64,000 bases of DNA from Actinomadura terrae (GTDB lineage: Bacteria > Actinomycetota > Actinomycetes > Streptosporangiales > Streptosporangiaceae), in the NCBI RefSeq assembly GCF_022751215.1, contig NZ_JAICDG010000001.1, positions 2,046,001 to 2,110,000 on the forward strand, given 5' to 3'. The notes beneath the pieces are model-generated. The model was not told where the DNA came from. It saw only the letters and a list, made by a program, of their open reading frames with translations, and made no database searches. Below, piece by piece: positions 1-8,059 of the stretch. The number at the start of each line of letters is the position of its first letter. Position 1 is the stretch's first letter. A program made the position numbers and the translations under genes.

Positions 1-1077
1 GCGACCGCCGGGGGGCTGCTGCGCGTCGGCCCCGAGAGCGCGGGCGCCGATCCCGGCCCGGCGAGCTACGGGCGCGGCGGGCGCGAGGCCACGGTCACCG
101 ACGCCGACCTCCTCCTCGGCTACCTCGCGGGCGGGTTCGGCGAGGGCCTCGTCCCGTCGGCGGCCCTGGCGGGGCGCGCGGTCGAGGCCCTCGGCCGCGA
201 CCTCGGGCTCGGGACGGTCGAGACGGCGGCGGGCGTCCACCGCGCGGTCAACGCCGCGATGGCCGACAGCCTGCGGCTCGCGACCGCGAGGCACGGCCTC
301 GACCCGGCGCGGCTCGCGCTCGTCGCGGCCGGCGGCGCGGGCCCGGTGCACGCGGTGGAGCTGGCCCGCGATCTCGGGATCGCGCTGGTCGTGGTCCCGG
401 CGGGCGCGTCGGTGCTGTGCGCGCGGGGCATGCTGCGCGCCGACCTCGTCAGCTACCACGTCCGCACGCTGCTGGGCCGGGGACGCGACCCGCGCGCCAC
501 GGGCGTCGACGCCGCCGAGGTCGACGCCGCCTTCGCCGCGCTGGAGAGCGGGGCGAAGGCGGACCCGGCCGCGGAGCTCACCCGGCTCGCGGACGTCCGC
601 TACGTCGGCCAGGTGCACGAGATCACGGTGCCGTTCCCGTCCGTGCCGAGCGTCGATGCGGCGGCGGTCGCCGGGCTCGTCGAGCGGTTCCACCGCCTGC
701 ACGACCGGCTCTACGGCTTCGCGCAACCGGAGGTGCCGGTGGAGGTGGTGAACCTGAGGCTCGAAGCCCGCGTGCCCACCGCCGCGCCCCGGAGCGCTCC
801 CGCTCCGTCCGGGCCGCCGGAGCCCGACGGCGTCCGGCGCGCGTGGTTCGACGGCGCGTTCCACGAGGTCCCCGTCCGGGACGTGCGGTCGGTGCCGGTC
901 GACGAACGCCAGGAAGGGCCCGCGCTGCTGGCGGGCGCGGGCACGACCATCGTGGTCCCGCCCGGGTTCGCGTTCGAGGTCACCGCGAGCGGCACCACGC
1001 TCGTGTTCGCCGCCGACCGCGAGCGGGCCGAGGTGCTGGCCGCGCTGCGCGAGACGCGTCTGGAGGCGGTCCGATGA
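1..1077 (+). CDS. hyuA: Hydantoinase/oxoprolinase family protein, A subunit (5' end outside window)
   Basis: The window opens inside this gene; 358 C-terminal codons are visible in the frame that ends at the TGA at 1075-1077. The visible part begins with the family hallmark (VGPESAGADPGPASYG, positions about 9-24 of the visible part) and continues with AAGGAGPVHAVELA, both typical of the ATP-binding HyuA/acetone-carboxylase-beta/5-oxoprolinase fold. In the family, HyuA and HyuB together hydrolyse a cyclic amide (hydantoin, 5-oxoproline) at the cost of ATP, or carboxylate ketones. The substrate cannot be read from sequence. The stop overlaps the hyuB start (ATGA at 1074), so the two are translationally coupled. 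The family call is firm; the substrate is unknown. Confidence 0.9.
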   Translation, partial: ATAGGLLRVGPESAGADPGPASYGRGGREATVTDADLLLGYLAGGFGEGLVPSAALAGRAVEALGRDLGLGTVETAAGVHRAVNAAMADSLRLATARHGLDPARLALVAAGGAGPVHAVELARDLGIALVVVPAGASVLCARGMLRADLVSYHVRTLLGRGRDPRATGVDAAEVDAAFAALESGAKADPAAELTRLADVRYVGQVHEITVPFPSVPSVDAAAVAGLVERFHRLHDRLYGFAQPEVPVEVVNLRLEARVPTAAPRSAPAPSGPPEPDGVRRAWFDGAFHEVPVRDVRSVPVDERQEGPALLAGAGTTIVVPPGFAFEVTASGTTLVFAADRERAEVLAALRETRLEAVR

Positions 1078-2795
1078 CGGGGACGGTGCTGGCCTCGGTG
1101 GTCGGCAACCGGCTGCACGCGATCGCCGAGCGGATGGCCGACGCGATGCTCCGGTCCTGCCGGTCGGCGGCGTTCCAGAGCCGCGACTTCGTCACCGGGA
1201 TCTTCGACGCGGACGGCGCGTGGATCGCCGCCAAGGACTTCATCCCCGTCCTCGCCGGGTCGCTGCCGAGCGCCTACGAGGGCGTGCTCGCCAAGTTCGC
1301 CGGGGACGTCGGCGAGGGCGACGTCTTCGTGCTCAACGACCCCTACCACGGCAACAACCACCCGCCGGACGTCACCGTCCTCAAGCCCGTCTTCCACCGG
1401 GGCGTGCTGCGCTTCTGGACCGCGACCAAGGGGCACCACGCCGACGTCGGCGGGAGCGGGGAGATCGGCTACAACCCCGGCGCGCGGGACTGCTACGAGG
1501 ACGCGCTGCGCATCCCGCCCGTCCGGCTCTACCGGCGCGGCGAGCGGCAGCACGACGTCTGGGACCTGATCCTGCTGAACCTGCGGCTGCGCGACGCGGT
1601 CGAGGGCGACCTGCACTGCCAGATCGGCGCGGCCTCGATCGGGGAGCGCGAGCTGCTCGCGATGCTCGACGCGTTCGGCGTCGAGCCCGTGCTGGAGGCC
1701 GTGCGGGTCCAGTTCGCCGCCTCGGCCCGGCACATGCGCGCGGAGATCGCCCGCTGGCCGGACGGGACCTACGAGGCCGTCCGGCACCTCGACGACGGCG
1801 GCGAGCACCACCGCGAGCCCATCGCGGTCCGGCTGGCGCTCACCGTCGCGGGGGAGCGCGCCGTGTTCGACTTCACCGCCTCGGACCCGCAGGTCGTCGG
1901 CTACGCCAACTCGACCCGCGCCAACACCGTGGCCTCGACGCTCGTCGCGCTGTTCGGCGTGACCGACCCCGCGCAGCGCCGCGACGGCGGCGCGCTCGCG
2001 GCGGTCGAGATCCGCACCCGGCCCGGCACGATCGCGCACGCGGTCGAGCCGGCCGCGACCACGCTGTGCACGATCACCGCGTGCGAGGCGATCGTCGAGA
2101 CCGTGTGGCTGGCGCTGTCGCGGGCCGACCCGGCGATCACCCACGCGGGCTGGTGCCGGGGCTACGCGTTCGCCGCCGTCGGCGTCGACGAGCGCACCGG
2201 CCGCCCGTTCGGCGCCACCGGCGCGCTCAAGGGCGGCTCCGGGGCCGTGCTCGGGTTCGACGGGTGGGACGCGATCGGCCCGCCCGTCGCCATGGGCGGC
2301 GGCCGCGAGGTGGACGTCGAGCTGCACGAGCTGGGTGCGCCCGCGACGATCCTGGAGCAGGGCTTCGCGACGGACTCGGCGGGCGCGGGCCGGTGGCGCG
2401 GCGGGCTCGGCGGGTTCTCGCGGTGGCGCATCGACCAGGACGGCGTGCGCGTCGTGTGCATCGGGTCGGGCGCGCTGGAGCAGACCGTCCCCTACGGCCT
2501 GGCGGGCGGCCTCGCGGCCCCCGCGAACCGGAGCGTCGTGCGCCACCGGGACGGCCGGGTCACGGTCCCGCGCACCAACAGCACGCTCGTGCTGGGACGC
2601 GGCGACGTCATCGAGATCCACACCTCGGGCGGCGGCGGTTACGGCGACCCCCGGGAGCGGTCGCGCGCGGCCGTCCGCGCCGACGTGCGCGACGGGCTCG
2701 TGTCGGAGGCCGCAGCTCGGGACGTGTACGGGCTGGACATCACGCCCGTGAACAGCGCCTCCACCGCCGATACGACAGATCGGAGCATTCCTTGA
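1074..2795 (+). CDS. hyuB: Hydantoinase B/oxoprolinase family protein
   Basis: This 573-residue protein has the HyuB look: an N-terminal RSAAFQSRDF, then VFVLNDPYHGNNHPPDVTV and TKGHHADVGG, followed by a C-terminal GGGGYGDPRERS, the usual end of the family. It should be the partner subunit of the upstream HyuA in an ATP-dependent amide hydrolase or carboxylase. The ATG at 1074 overlaps the hyuA stop. The stop at 2793-2795 overlaps the TTG start of the glycosyltransferase. Such coupling to a secondary-metabolite type glycosyltransferase is unusual and suggests that the pair may act on the cluster product or a related lactam, but that is inference. Housekeeping hydantoin or oxoproline turnover is the alternative. 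Confidence 0.9.
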   Translation: MTGTVLASVVGNRLHAIAERMADAMLRSCRSAAFQSRDFVTGIFDADGAWIAAKDFIPVLAGSLPSAYEGVLAKFAGDVGEGDVFVLNDPYHGNNHPPDVTVLKPVFHRGVLRFWTATKGHHADVGGSGEIGYNPGARDCYEDALRIPPVRLYRRGERQHDVWDLILLNLRLRDAVEGDLHCQIGAASIGERELLAMLDAFGVEPVLEAVRVQFAASARHMRAEIARWPDGTYEAVRHLDDGGEHHREPIAVRLALTVAGERAVFDFTASDPQVVGYANSTRANTVASTLVALFGVTDPAQRRDGGALAAVEIRTRPGTIAHAVEPAATTLCTITACEAIVETVWLALSRADPAITHAGWCRGYAFAAVGVDERTGRPFGATGALKGGSGAVLGFDGWDAIGPPVAMGGGREVDVELHELGAPATILEQGFATDSAGAGRWRGGLGGFSRWRIDQDGVRVVCIGSGALEQTVPYGLAGGLAAPANRSVVRHRDGRVTVPRTNSTLVLGRGDVIEIHTSGGGGYGDPRERSRAAVRADVRDGLVSEAAARDVYGLDITPVNSASTADTTDRSIP

Positions 2796-4003
2796 GCCTG
2801 AGCCTGCTGTTCCTCGACATCCCCTCGAACGGGCACGTGCTGCCGAAGCTCGACCTCGTCGACGAGCTGGTCCGGCGCGGGCACCGGGTCACCTACGTGG
2901 TGGCCGAAGGGCCCGCCGACCGGGTGCGGCGCTTCGGCGCGCACGTGGTCACCTACCCCTCCCTCGATCCGCTCGCCAGCCTGTCCGACGACGGCGACCC
3001 GGCCGCCGCGACCCGCGCGTTCTTCCGCGAGAACCTCGCGATCCTGCGCGCCGCGCGCGAGCACTTCGGCGACGGGCGCCCGGACGCCGTCGCCTACGAC
3101 GAGGCCGCGTTCCAGGCGGGCCGCATCCTGTCCAGGACGTGGGGGCTGCCGCCCGTCCTGCTGACCCCGAGCGTGGTGTCCAACGAGCACTACTCCTACA
3201 TCGAGCACCGGGACCGCCTCGCTCCCGGCGACCGGCTGGCCGACCCGGTCGAGGAGATCACCGAGGCGCTGGAGGGGTTCGGGCTCGGCGACCAGGTCGG
3301 CGACTTCCTGTGGAGCGCCCGGCGGGTGGCGGAGCTGACGATCTCCTTCGTCGCGTCCCGGCTCCAGCCCGAGTACGAGACGTTCGACCCCGAGCAGGTC
3401 CACTTCGTCGGGCCGAGCGTCGCCAACCGCGACTTCCTCGGCACCTGGGAGCCCCCGGACGGCGCCTCCCGGGTGGCGCTGGTGTCGCTGGGCAGCGTCC
3501 GCAACGGCGACGCGGGGTTCTTCGAGACGGTCGCCCGCGCGTTCGCCGGACGGGACTGGCACGTCGTCGTGACGGTCGGGGACGGGCTCCCCGACGCCGA
3601 CGTCGAGCGGCTCGCCGCGCTCGCGCCGAACGTGGAGGTCCACCGCTGGGTCTCGGGCGTCAGCGTCCTGGAGCACGCGGAGGTGTTCGTGACGCACGGC
3701 GGCAGCGGCTCGCTCGCCGACGCGTGGCACACCGCGACGCCGGTCGTCGTCGTCCCCCCGGCCCCCGACTTCCTGCCCTACGCCGAGCGGACCCTCGAAC
3801 TCGGCGCCGGGCGGGTGATCCAGCCGTCCGCGCTCGACGCCGACCGGCTCGTGGCGGAGGTGGAGGCGGTCGCCTCCGACGACGCCGTCCGCGAGCGGGT
3901 GCGGGAGTTGCAGGCGCACACGCGGGCGGGCGGCGGCGCCCGCCGGGCGGCCGACGTGCTGGAGGCCCACCTCGCCCGTGCGGCGCGCAAGGAGGCGTCA
4001 TGA
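2792..4003 (+). CDS. UDP/NDP-glycosyltransferase, GT1 macrolide-inactivating (OleD/MGT) type
   Basis: This 403-residue GT-B protein starts with LFLDIPSNGHVLPKLDLVDE, the N-terminal acceptor-domain signature of the MGT/OleD family. Near the C terminus it has VTHGGSGSLADAWHTATPVV, the donor-binding loop. The start is a TTG at 2792 with GGAG 6 nt upstream, overlapping the hyuB stop by 4 nt; it gives the family-typical N terminus. MGT-type enzymes often glucosylate a finished antibiotic for self-protection, whereas EryCIII/DesVII-type enzymes add the biosynthetic deoxysugar. This gene is the more MGT-like of the two glycosyltransferases in the window, so a resistance or inactivation role is plausible. 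A biosynthetic role is equally open. Confidence 0.85.
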   Translation: MSLSLLFLDIPSNGHVLPKLDLVDELVRRGHRVTYVVAEGPADRVRRFGAHVVTYPSLDPLASLSDDGDPAAATRAFFRENLAILRAAREHFGDGRPDAVAYDEAAFQAGRILSRTWGLPPVLLTPSVVSNEHYSYIEHRDRLAPGDRLADPVEEITEALEGFGLGDQVGDFLWSARRVAELTISFVASRLQPEYETFDPEQVHFVGPSVANRDFLGTWEPPDGASRVALVSLGSVRNGDAGFFETVARAFAGRDWHVVVTVGDGLPDADVERLAALAPNVEVHRWVSGVSVLEHAEVFVTHGGSGSLADAWHTATPVVVVPPAPDFLPYAERTLELGAGRVIQPSALDADRLVAEVEAVASDDAVRERVRELQAHTRAGGGARRAADVLEAHLARAARKEAS

Positions 4004-4884
4004 CCGCGCGACCGCCCACCGGCGCCGTGATCGTCACCGGCAGCGGGTCGGGGGTCGGCGCGAGCACGGCGGTCGCGCTCGCCGGACGCGGCTACCGCGT
4101 CGTGGCCTCCGTCCACTCCCTCGACCGCGTCGCGGGGCTCGGCGAACTGCTCTCCCGGACCGGCGCCGAGGTCGAGGTCGCGGAGCTGGACGTCACCGAC
4201 GAGGAGTCGATCCCCGGGTTCGTGGCCGGCGTCGCGTCCCGGTACGGCGGCCTGCACGCGATCGTCAGCAGCGCGGGCGTCACCGGCGTCGACACCTTCG
4301 AGCGCGAGGACCTCGCGAGCTACCGCAGGACGTTCGACGTGAACGTGTTCGGCCCGGTCGCGCTGCTCAAGGCCGCCCTGCCGCACCTGCGCGCCGGGGG
4401 CGGCAGGTTCGTCGCGGTGGGCAGCGTCGCGGGCGTGCTCGGGCTGCCCTTCCAGGAGTCCTACTGCGGGTCCAAGTTCGCGCTGGAGGGCATCCTGGAG
4501 GGCTTCGCGCCGGTGGCGCGGCGGGTCGGGGTCGCGGTCTCGATCGTGGAGCCGGGCCCGATCAGCACGGACGCGGTGCGCGGCACCGACTGGGCGCGCC
4601 TGTTCGGCGAGGCGGGTCCCTACGAGAAGGTGCTGCGGCGCTACTTCGACAACGCCGCAGCTCAAGGCGGGACGCTGCCCGGGCTCCCCGCGACGCAGAC
4701 GGCCGACGAGGTCGCCGCCGCGATCGTGGACGTACTCGCCTCCGACGATCCGCCGCCGCGCGTCCAGACCGCCGCCGACACCCGCGCGCTCGTCGCCCGG
4801 AAACTCGCCGACACCGGCGGCGCGGCGGTCGCCGAGCTGATCGGAGGATGGCTGGACCCGCTCCCGCCGGAAGCGGTGGAATAG
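4000..4884 (+). CDS. Short-chain dehydrogenase/reductase (classical SDR)
   Basis: The 294-residue product has the classical SDR layout: VIVTGSGSGVGASTAVAL (TGxxxGxG cofactor loop, residues about 10-27), VSSAGVTG (NAG-type motif), a catalytic Ser in VGSVAG and YCGSK as the YxxxK motif. The C-terminal half is longer than minimal SDRs and resembles 17-beta-HSD/retinol-type reductases. The ATG at 4000 follows AAGGAGG and overlaps the glycosyltransferase stop (ATGA), making it the last gene of the hyuA-hyuB-GT-SDR operon. Deoxysugar 4-ketoreductases are usually extended RmlD-like SDRs, so I do not assign it to the sugar pathway. It may act on the aglycone. Confidence 0.85.
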   Translation: MTARPPTGAVIVTGSGSGVGASTAVALAGRGYRVVASVHSLDRVAGLGELLSRTGAEVEVAELDVTDEESIPGFVAGVASRYGGLHAIVSSAGVTGVDTFEREDLASYRRTFDVNVFGPVALLKAALPHLRAGGGRFVAVGSVAGVLGLPFQESYCGSKFALEGILEGFAPVARRVGVAVSIVEPGPISTDAVRGTDWARLFGEAGPYEKVLRRYFDNAAAQGGTLPGLPATQTADEVAAAIVDVLASDDPPPRVQTAADTRALVARKLADTGGAAVAELIGGWLDPLPPEAVE

Positions 4885-4920
4885 GGGGGTGATCAGGGGA
4901 GTCCGGCCACCACCACGGCT

Positions 4921-4926
4921 TATACA
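4921..4926 (+). promoter_or_regulatory. Candidate -10 element for a leaderless PPOX transcript
   Basis: TATACA at 4921-4926 ends 8 nt before the ATG at 4935, the spacing expected when transcription starts at the initiation codon. There is no ribosome-binding site in front of that ATG (the sequence is CATTCATCGC). No convincing -35 box is visible. Confidence 0.4.
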
Positions 4927-4934
4927 TTCATCGC

Positions 4935-5339
4935 ATGGCTGAGAAACTCGATGAGCGGACACGGGCATTCATCGACAACAAGAATTTCCCCGTCGTCGCC
5001 ACCGTGAACGAGGACGGGAGCCCGCATTCCTCGATCGTCCTGATCAAACGCGGCGAGGACGACTCCCTGCTGTTCGTGACCCACGCGGGCCGCCGCACCG
5101 AGCGCAACATCTCCCGCGACCCGCGGGTCAACGTGTCGGTGTTCGACATCGAGAACCCGATCGTCTCGATCGAGATCCGCGGCACCGCGAAGGTGCTGGA
5201 GGGCGGCGGCAAGGAGCTGGCCGACGAGCTCACGATGAAGTACCTCGACGAGGTCCACGACGTGGACGACGTGTCGCGGGTGGTCGTGCAGATCGTGCCG
5301 CACAAGGTGATCCCGTTCCCGCCGGAGAACCAGAAGTGA
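4935..5339 (+). CDS. PPOX-class (split-barrel) F420/FMN-dependent protein
   Basis: This 134-residue protein fits the pyridoxamine-5'-phosphate-oxidase-like split barrel. It opens with FPVVATVNEDGSPHSSIVL, the strand-turn-strand that starts many actinobacterial F420-dependent PPOX proteins, followed by THAGRRTERNISRDPRVNVS. Such proteins use reduced F420 or flavin to reduce conjugated enones, quinones and similar substrates. The stop overlaps the GTG start of a second PPOX gene (GTGA at 5336-5339), so the two form a coupled pair. It lies at the edge of the cluster, and nothing ties it directly to the polyketide. Confidence 0.8.
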   Translation: MAEKLDERTRAFIDNKNFPVVATVNEDGSPHSSIVLIKRGEDDSLLFVTHAGRRTERNISRDPRVNVSVFDIENPIVSIEIRGTAKVLEGGGKELADELTMKYLDEVHDVDDVSRVVVQIVPHKVIPFPPENQK

Positions 5340-5803
5340 CGTACGGGCCGGGGCAGGGGCCGGGGCCGCTGCCCCTGTCCGACGACGAGCTCACGGCGCT
5401 GCTGGCCGGGCACGTCATGGGCGCGCTGGCCGCGAACAAGCGCGACGGCCACCCGCACCTGTCCACCGTGGCCTACCACTGGGACCCGGTGGAGCGGACG
5501 GCGCGGATCAGCACCACCGGCGACCGGGCCAAGGTGCGGCGGCTGCGCCACGACCCGCGCGCGGCGCTGTACGTGTCCAGCGCGGACCACATGGCGTTCG
5601 CGGTCGCGCAGGGCCGGGCCGAGCTGTCGGCCGTCAGCGCGATCCCCGGCGACGCCGCCGGCCGCGAGCTGCTCGCGCTCCAGCCGCCGTTCGCGGACCC
5701 GGCCGACGAGAAGGCGTTCCTGGAGCAGATGGTCGCCGACCGCAGGCTGGTGATCCGGCTGCGGGTCGAGCGCCTGTACGGGACGCGGCTGGACGTCCCC
5801 TGA
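5336..5803 (+). CDS. PPOX-class F420-dependent oxidoreductase, second copy
   Basis: The 155-residue product is a second split-barrel protein, with LLAGHVMGALAANKRDGHPH at the N terminus, then TARISTTGDRAKVRRLRHDP, the usual flavin/F420 phosphate-binding region. It is clearly different in sequence from its upstream neighbour, so this is not a recent duplication; the pair could form a heterodimer. The start is the GTG at 5336, embedded in the upstream stop codon. A perfect hairpin follows 30 nt after the stop. Function beyond the fold is unknown. Confidence 0.8.
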   Translation: MTYGPGQGPGPLPLSDDELTALLAGHVMGALAANKRDGHPHLSTVAYHWDPVERTARISTTGDRAKVRRLRHDPRAALYVSSADHMAFAVAQGRAELSAVSAIPGDAAGRELLALQPPFADPADEKAFLEQMVADRRLVIRLRVERLYGTRLDVP

Positions 5804-5832
5804 CGAGGTCTTCGTCAAGACCCTGGACACAC

Positions 5833-5870
5833 GTGGGCGCGGGCACCCGGCGGGGGGTGCCCGCGCCCAC
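5833..5870. terminator. Perfect 16-bp hairpin between convergent genes
   Basis: GTGGGCGCGGGCACCC (5833-5848) and its exact complement (5855-5870) flank a 6-nt loop. It sits between the rightward PPOX gene and the leftward FMN reductase gene, as expected for a bidirectional terminator. No T-tract is present, which is common in high-GC actinomycetes. Confidence 0.8.
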
Positions 5871-5895
5871 GCGCGGGGGGATCTGAGGGGCGGTG

Positions 5896-6456
5896 TCAGG
5901 CGGTCCGGACGGCGGCCAGCGCTTTCGACCAGGACTCGACCTGGCCGAGGACGCGCTCCAGCTCGGCCTCGCGGAACTCCTGCGGCGTGAACTCGGGGTA
6001 GCTCGGGAAGTCCCCGGGGATCAGCAGCGTGACCTGCGCGGCCACCGACGCCAGGCTCAGCTCGGTCGCGACCAGCTTGAGGTGCTCGACGGCCCGCGCG
6101 GCGCCGACCGCGCCGTACCCGACGAAGCCGACCGCCTTGTTGGCCCACTCGGCGTAGACGAAGTCGAACGCGTTCTTCAGCGCGGCGGGCGCGCCGTGGT
6201 TGTACTCGGGGGTCACCACGACGTAGCCGTCGTACCGGGCGACGACCTCGGCCCAGCTCTTGGTGTGGTCGCCGGCGTACTGGCCGACCGCCGCGGGGAT
6301 CTGCTCGTCGTAGAGCGGCAGACCGTGGTCGGCGAGGTCGACGATCTCGTAGTCGGCCTCGGTGCGCTTGGAGGCGACCAGGTGCACCCAGTCGGCCACC
6401 GCACGGCCGATCCGGCCCGGCCGCGTGCTCCCGACGATAATGGCGATCTTTGTCAT
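5896..6456 (-). CDS. NAD(P)H-dependent FMN/quinone reductase (SsuE/ChrR flavodoxin-like)
   Basis: This 186-residue flavodoxin-fold protein begins MTKIAIIVGSTRPGRIG, where GSTRPGR binds the FMN phosphate, and has VVVTPEYNHGAPAALKNAFD, the conserved PEYN-G motif of the NADPH-dependent FMN reductase family. The ATG at 6456 is chosen because it gives the exact family N terminus and has AGGAAG upstream; an in-frame start further upstream would add an unrelated tail. In the family, members supply reduced flavin or perform two-electron quinone reduction. Next to genes for a phenolic/quinonoid polyketide, a quinone-detoxifying role is attractive but unproven. Confidence 0.85.
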   Translation of the reverse strand: MTKIAIIVGSTRPGRIGRAVADWVHLVASKRTEADYEIVDLADHGLPLYDEQIPAAVGQYAGDHTKSWAEVVARYDGYVVVTPEYNHGAPAALKNAFDFVYAEWANKAVGFVGYGAVGAARAVEHLKLVATELSLASVAAQVTLLIPGDFPSYPEFTPQEFREAELERVLGQVESWSKALAAVRTA

Positions 6457-6607
6457 TTCCCGCTTCCTGTCTTTCGGCTGCGCCCAATTCTTCACGATCG
6501 CCGCGGGCGGCGAAAGAAGGCACTTTTCCTTCCCGTGGTTACACCGATGTTCCCTCTACCCGAATTCGGTGGCGGACGGAACAATCGACGCCAAAGAAGG
6601 GGGCCTG

Positions 6608-8059
6608 ATGGACGTCGCGGAGACCGCGGTGCGAACGGCGCGCTCCGGCCGGTCCGCCCTAGCGGTGCTGGCCACCGGCCAGCTCATGCTGATCGTCGAC
6701 GGCACCGGGGTCGCGGTGGCGCTGCCGAAGATCCGCGAGGACCTCGGCCTCGCGGGCGCCGAGCTGTCCTGGGTCGTCAACGGCTACCTCGTCGCCTTCG
6801 GCGGGCTCCTGCTGCTGTGCGGGCGGCTCGGCGACCTGTTCGGACGGCGGCGGGTGTTCCTCGGCGGCATCGCCGTGTTCACCGCCGCGTCCGCGCTGTG
6901 CGGGGCGGCCGGGAGCGCGGCGCCGCTGGTGGCCGCGCGGTTCGTCCAGGGCGTGGGCTGCGCGATGGCGGGCTCGGTGATCACCGGCATGGTCGTGGTG
7001 CTGTTCCCCGAGGGCCGGGAGCGGGTCCGGGCCATCACCGTGATCGCGTTCGTGGCGGCGGGCGGCGGCTCGGTCGGCGCGCTCGGCGGCGGCGTGCTCA
7101 CCGAGTTGGCGGGCTGGCGGTGGATGTTCCTGGTCAACCTGCCGATCGGCGCGCTGCTGCTGGTCTTCGGCCGCCGGACGCTGGCCCCCGACCACGGCGG
7201 CGGCCGGGACGGCGGGGCCGACCTGCTGGGCGCGGCGCTGGTCACCGGCGGGCTGATGCTGCTGGTCCTCGCGATCGGCGGGCTCGGGCCCGACGGGTTC
7301 GGCGCGGCGCCCTCCGCCGTCCTCGCCGGGGCTGGCGTGGCGCTGCTCGCGGGCTTCGTGCTGCGCCAGCGCCGGGCCGCGGCGCCGCTGCTGGAGCTGT
7401 CGATGTTCCGGTCCCGGGCGCTGTCGGGCGGGAACCTGCTCCAGGCCCTGTTCGTCGGCGCGATGTTCGGGTTCCAGTACCTCGTCACGCTCTACCTCCA
7501 GGAGGTGCTCGGCCTGGACTCGCTGGAGACCGGGCTCGCCTACCTCGTGGCCTCGGCCGTGATCGGGGCGACCTCGCTGGGGCTCGCGGGGCCGCTGATC
7601 GTCCGGCTCGGCGTGCGGCGGGTGCTGCTCGCCGGGCTCGGCGCCGGGGCGCTCGCGTTCGGCTGGCTGGCCCGCGTGCCGGACGCGGGCGCGTTCGCGG
7701 TCGACGTGCTGCCCGCGATGCTGGTCCTCGGCGTCTCGGCGGGGCTGGTCCTCCCGGCCGCGACCGCGCTCGCGATGACCGGCGCGTCCGACGCCGACTC
7801 CGGCGTCCGCTCCGGCGTGACCGGCACGGCGCAGCAGGTCGGCGGCGCGCTGGGGCTCGCGGCCATGGCGGCGCTGGCCGCCGCCGCGACCGGCGGCGGC
7901 GACGGCGCCTCCGGCGCGGCCCGGCGGGCCGCGCTCACCGACGGCTACCGGGCCGGCTTCGTCGCGGGCGCGGTGCTGATCGCGCTCGCGGCGGTGGTGG
8001 CGCTGGCCCTGCCGCGCGACGGCCGGCCGGGCGACGCCGACCCGGTCGATCAGTTGTAG
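6608..8059 (+). CDS. MFS drug exporter, DHA2 (14-TM, EmrB/QacA-like) type
   Basis: The 483-residue protein is strongly hydrophobic throughout. It has the MFS motif A loop GRLGDLFGRRRVFLGG (about residues 75-90), preceded by LSWVVNGYLVAFGGLLLLCG, typical of the DHA2 branch of proton-driven multidrug exporters. The start at 6608 has AAGAAGGGGG upstream. Its 3' end overlaps the 3' end of the convergent SARP gene by 10 bp. Placed at the edge of the ansamycin genes, next to a regulator, it is the best candidate for product export and self-resistance. The direction of transport and the substrate are inferred. Confidence 0.88.
   Translation: MDVAETAVRTARSGRSALAVLATGQLMLIVDGTGVAVALPKIREDLGLAGAELSWVVNGYLVAFGGLLLLCGRLGDLFGRRRVFLGGIAVFTAASALCGAAGSAAPLVAARFVQGVGCAMAGSVITGMVVVLFPEGRERVRAITVIAFVAAGGGSVGALGGGVLTELAGWRWMFLVNLPIGALLLVFGRRTLAPDHGGGRDGGADLLGAALVTGGLMLLVLAIGGLGPDGFGAAPSAVLAGAGVALLAGFVLRQRRAAAPLLELSMFRSRALSGGNLLQALFVGAMFGFQYLVTLYLQEVLGLDSLETGLAYLVASAVIGATSLGLAGPLIVRLGVRRVLLAGLGAGALAFGWLARVPDAGAFAVDVLPAMLVLGVSAGLVLPAATALAMTGASDADSGVRSGVTGTAQQVGGALGLAAMAALAAAATGGGDGASGAARRAALTDGYRAGFVAGAVLIALAAVVALALPRDGRPGDADPVDQL

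Noticed and set aside
4000..4884. SDR as the missing sugar 4-ketoreductase
   Set aside because: It is a classical SDR with YCGSK, unlike the extended RmlD-like enzymes normally used, and is far from the sugar genes.
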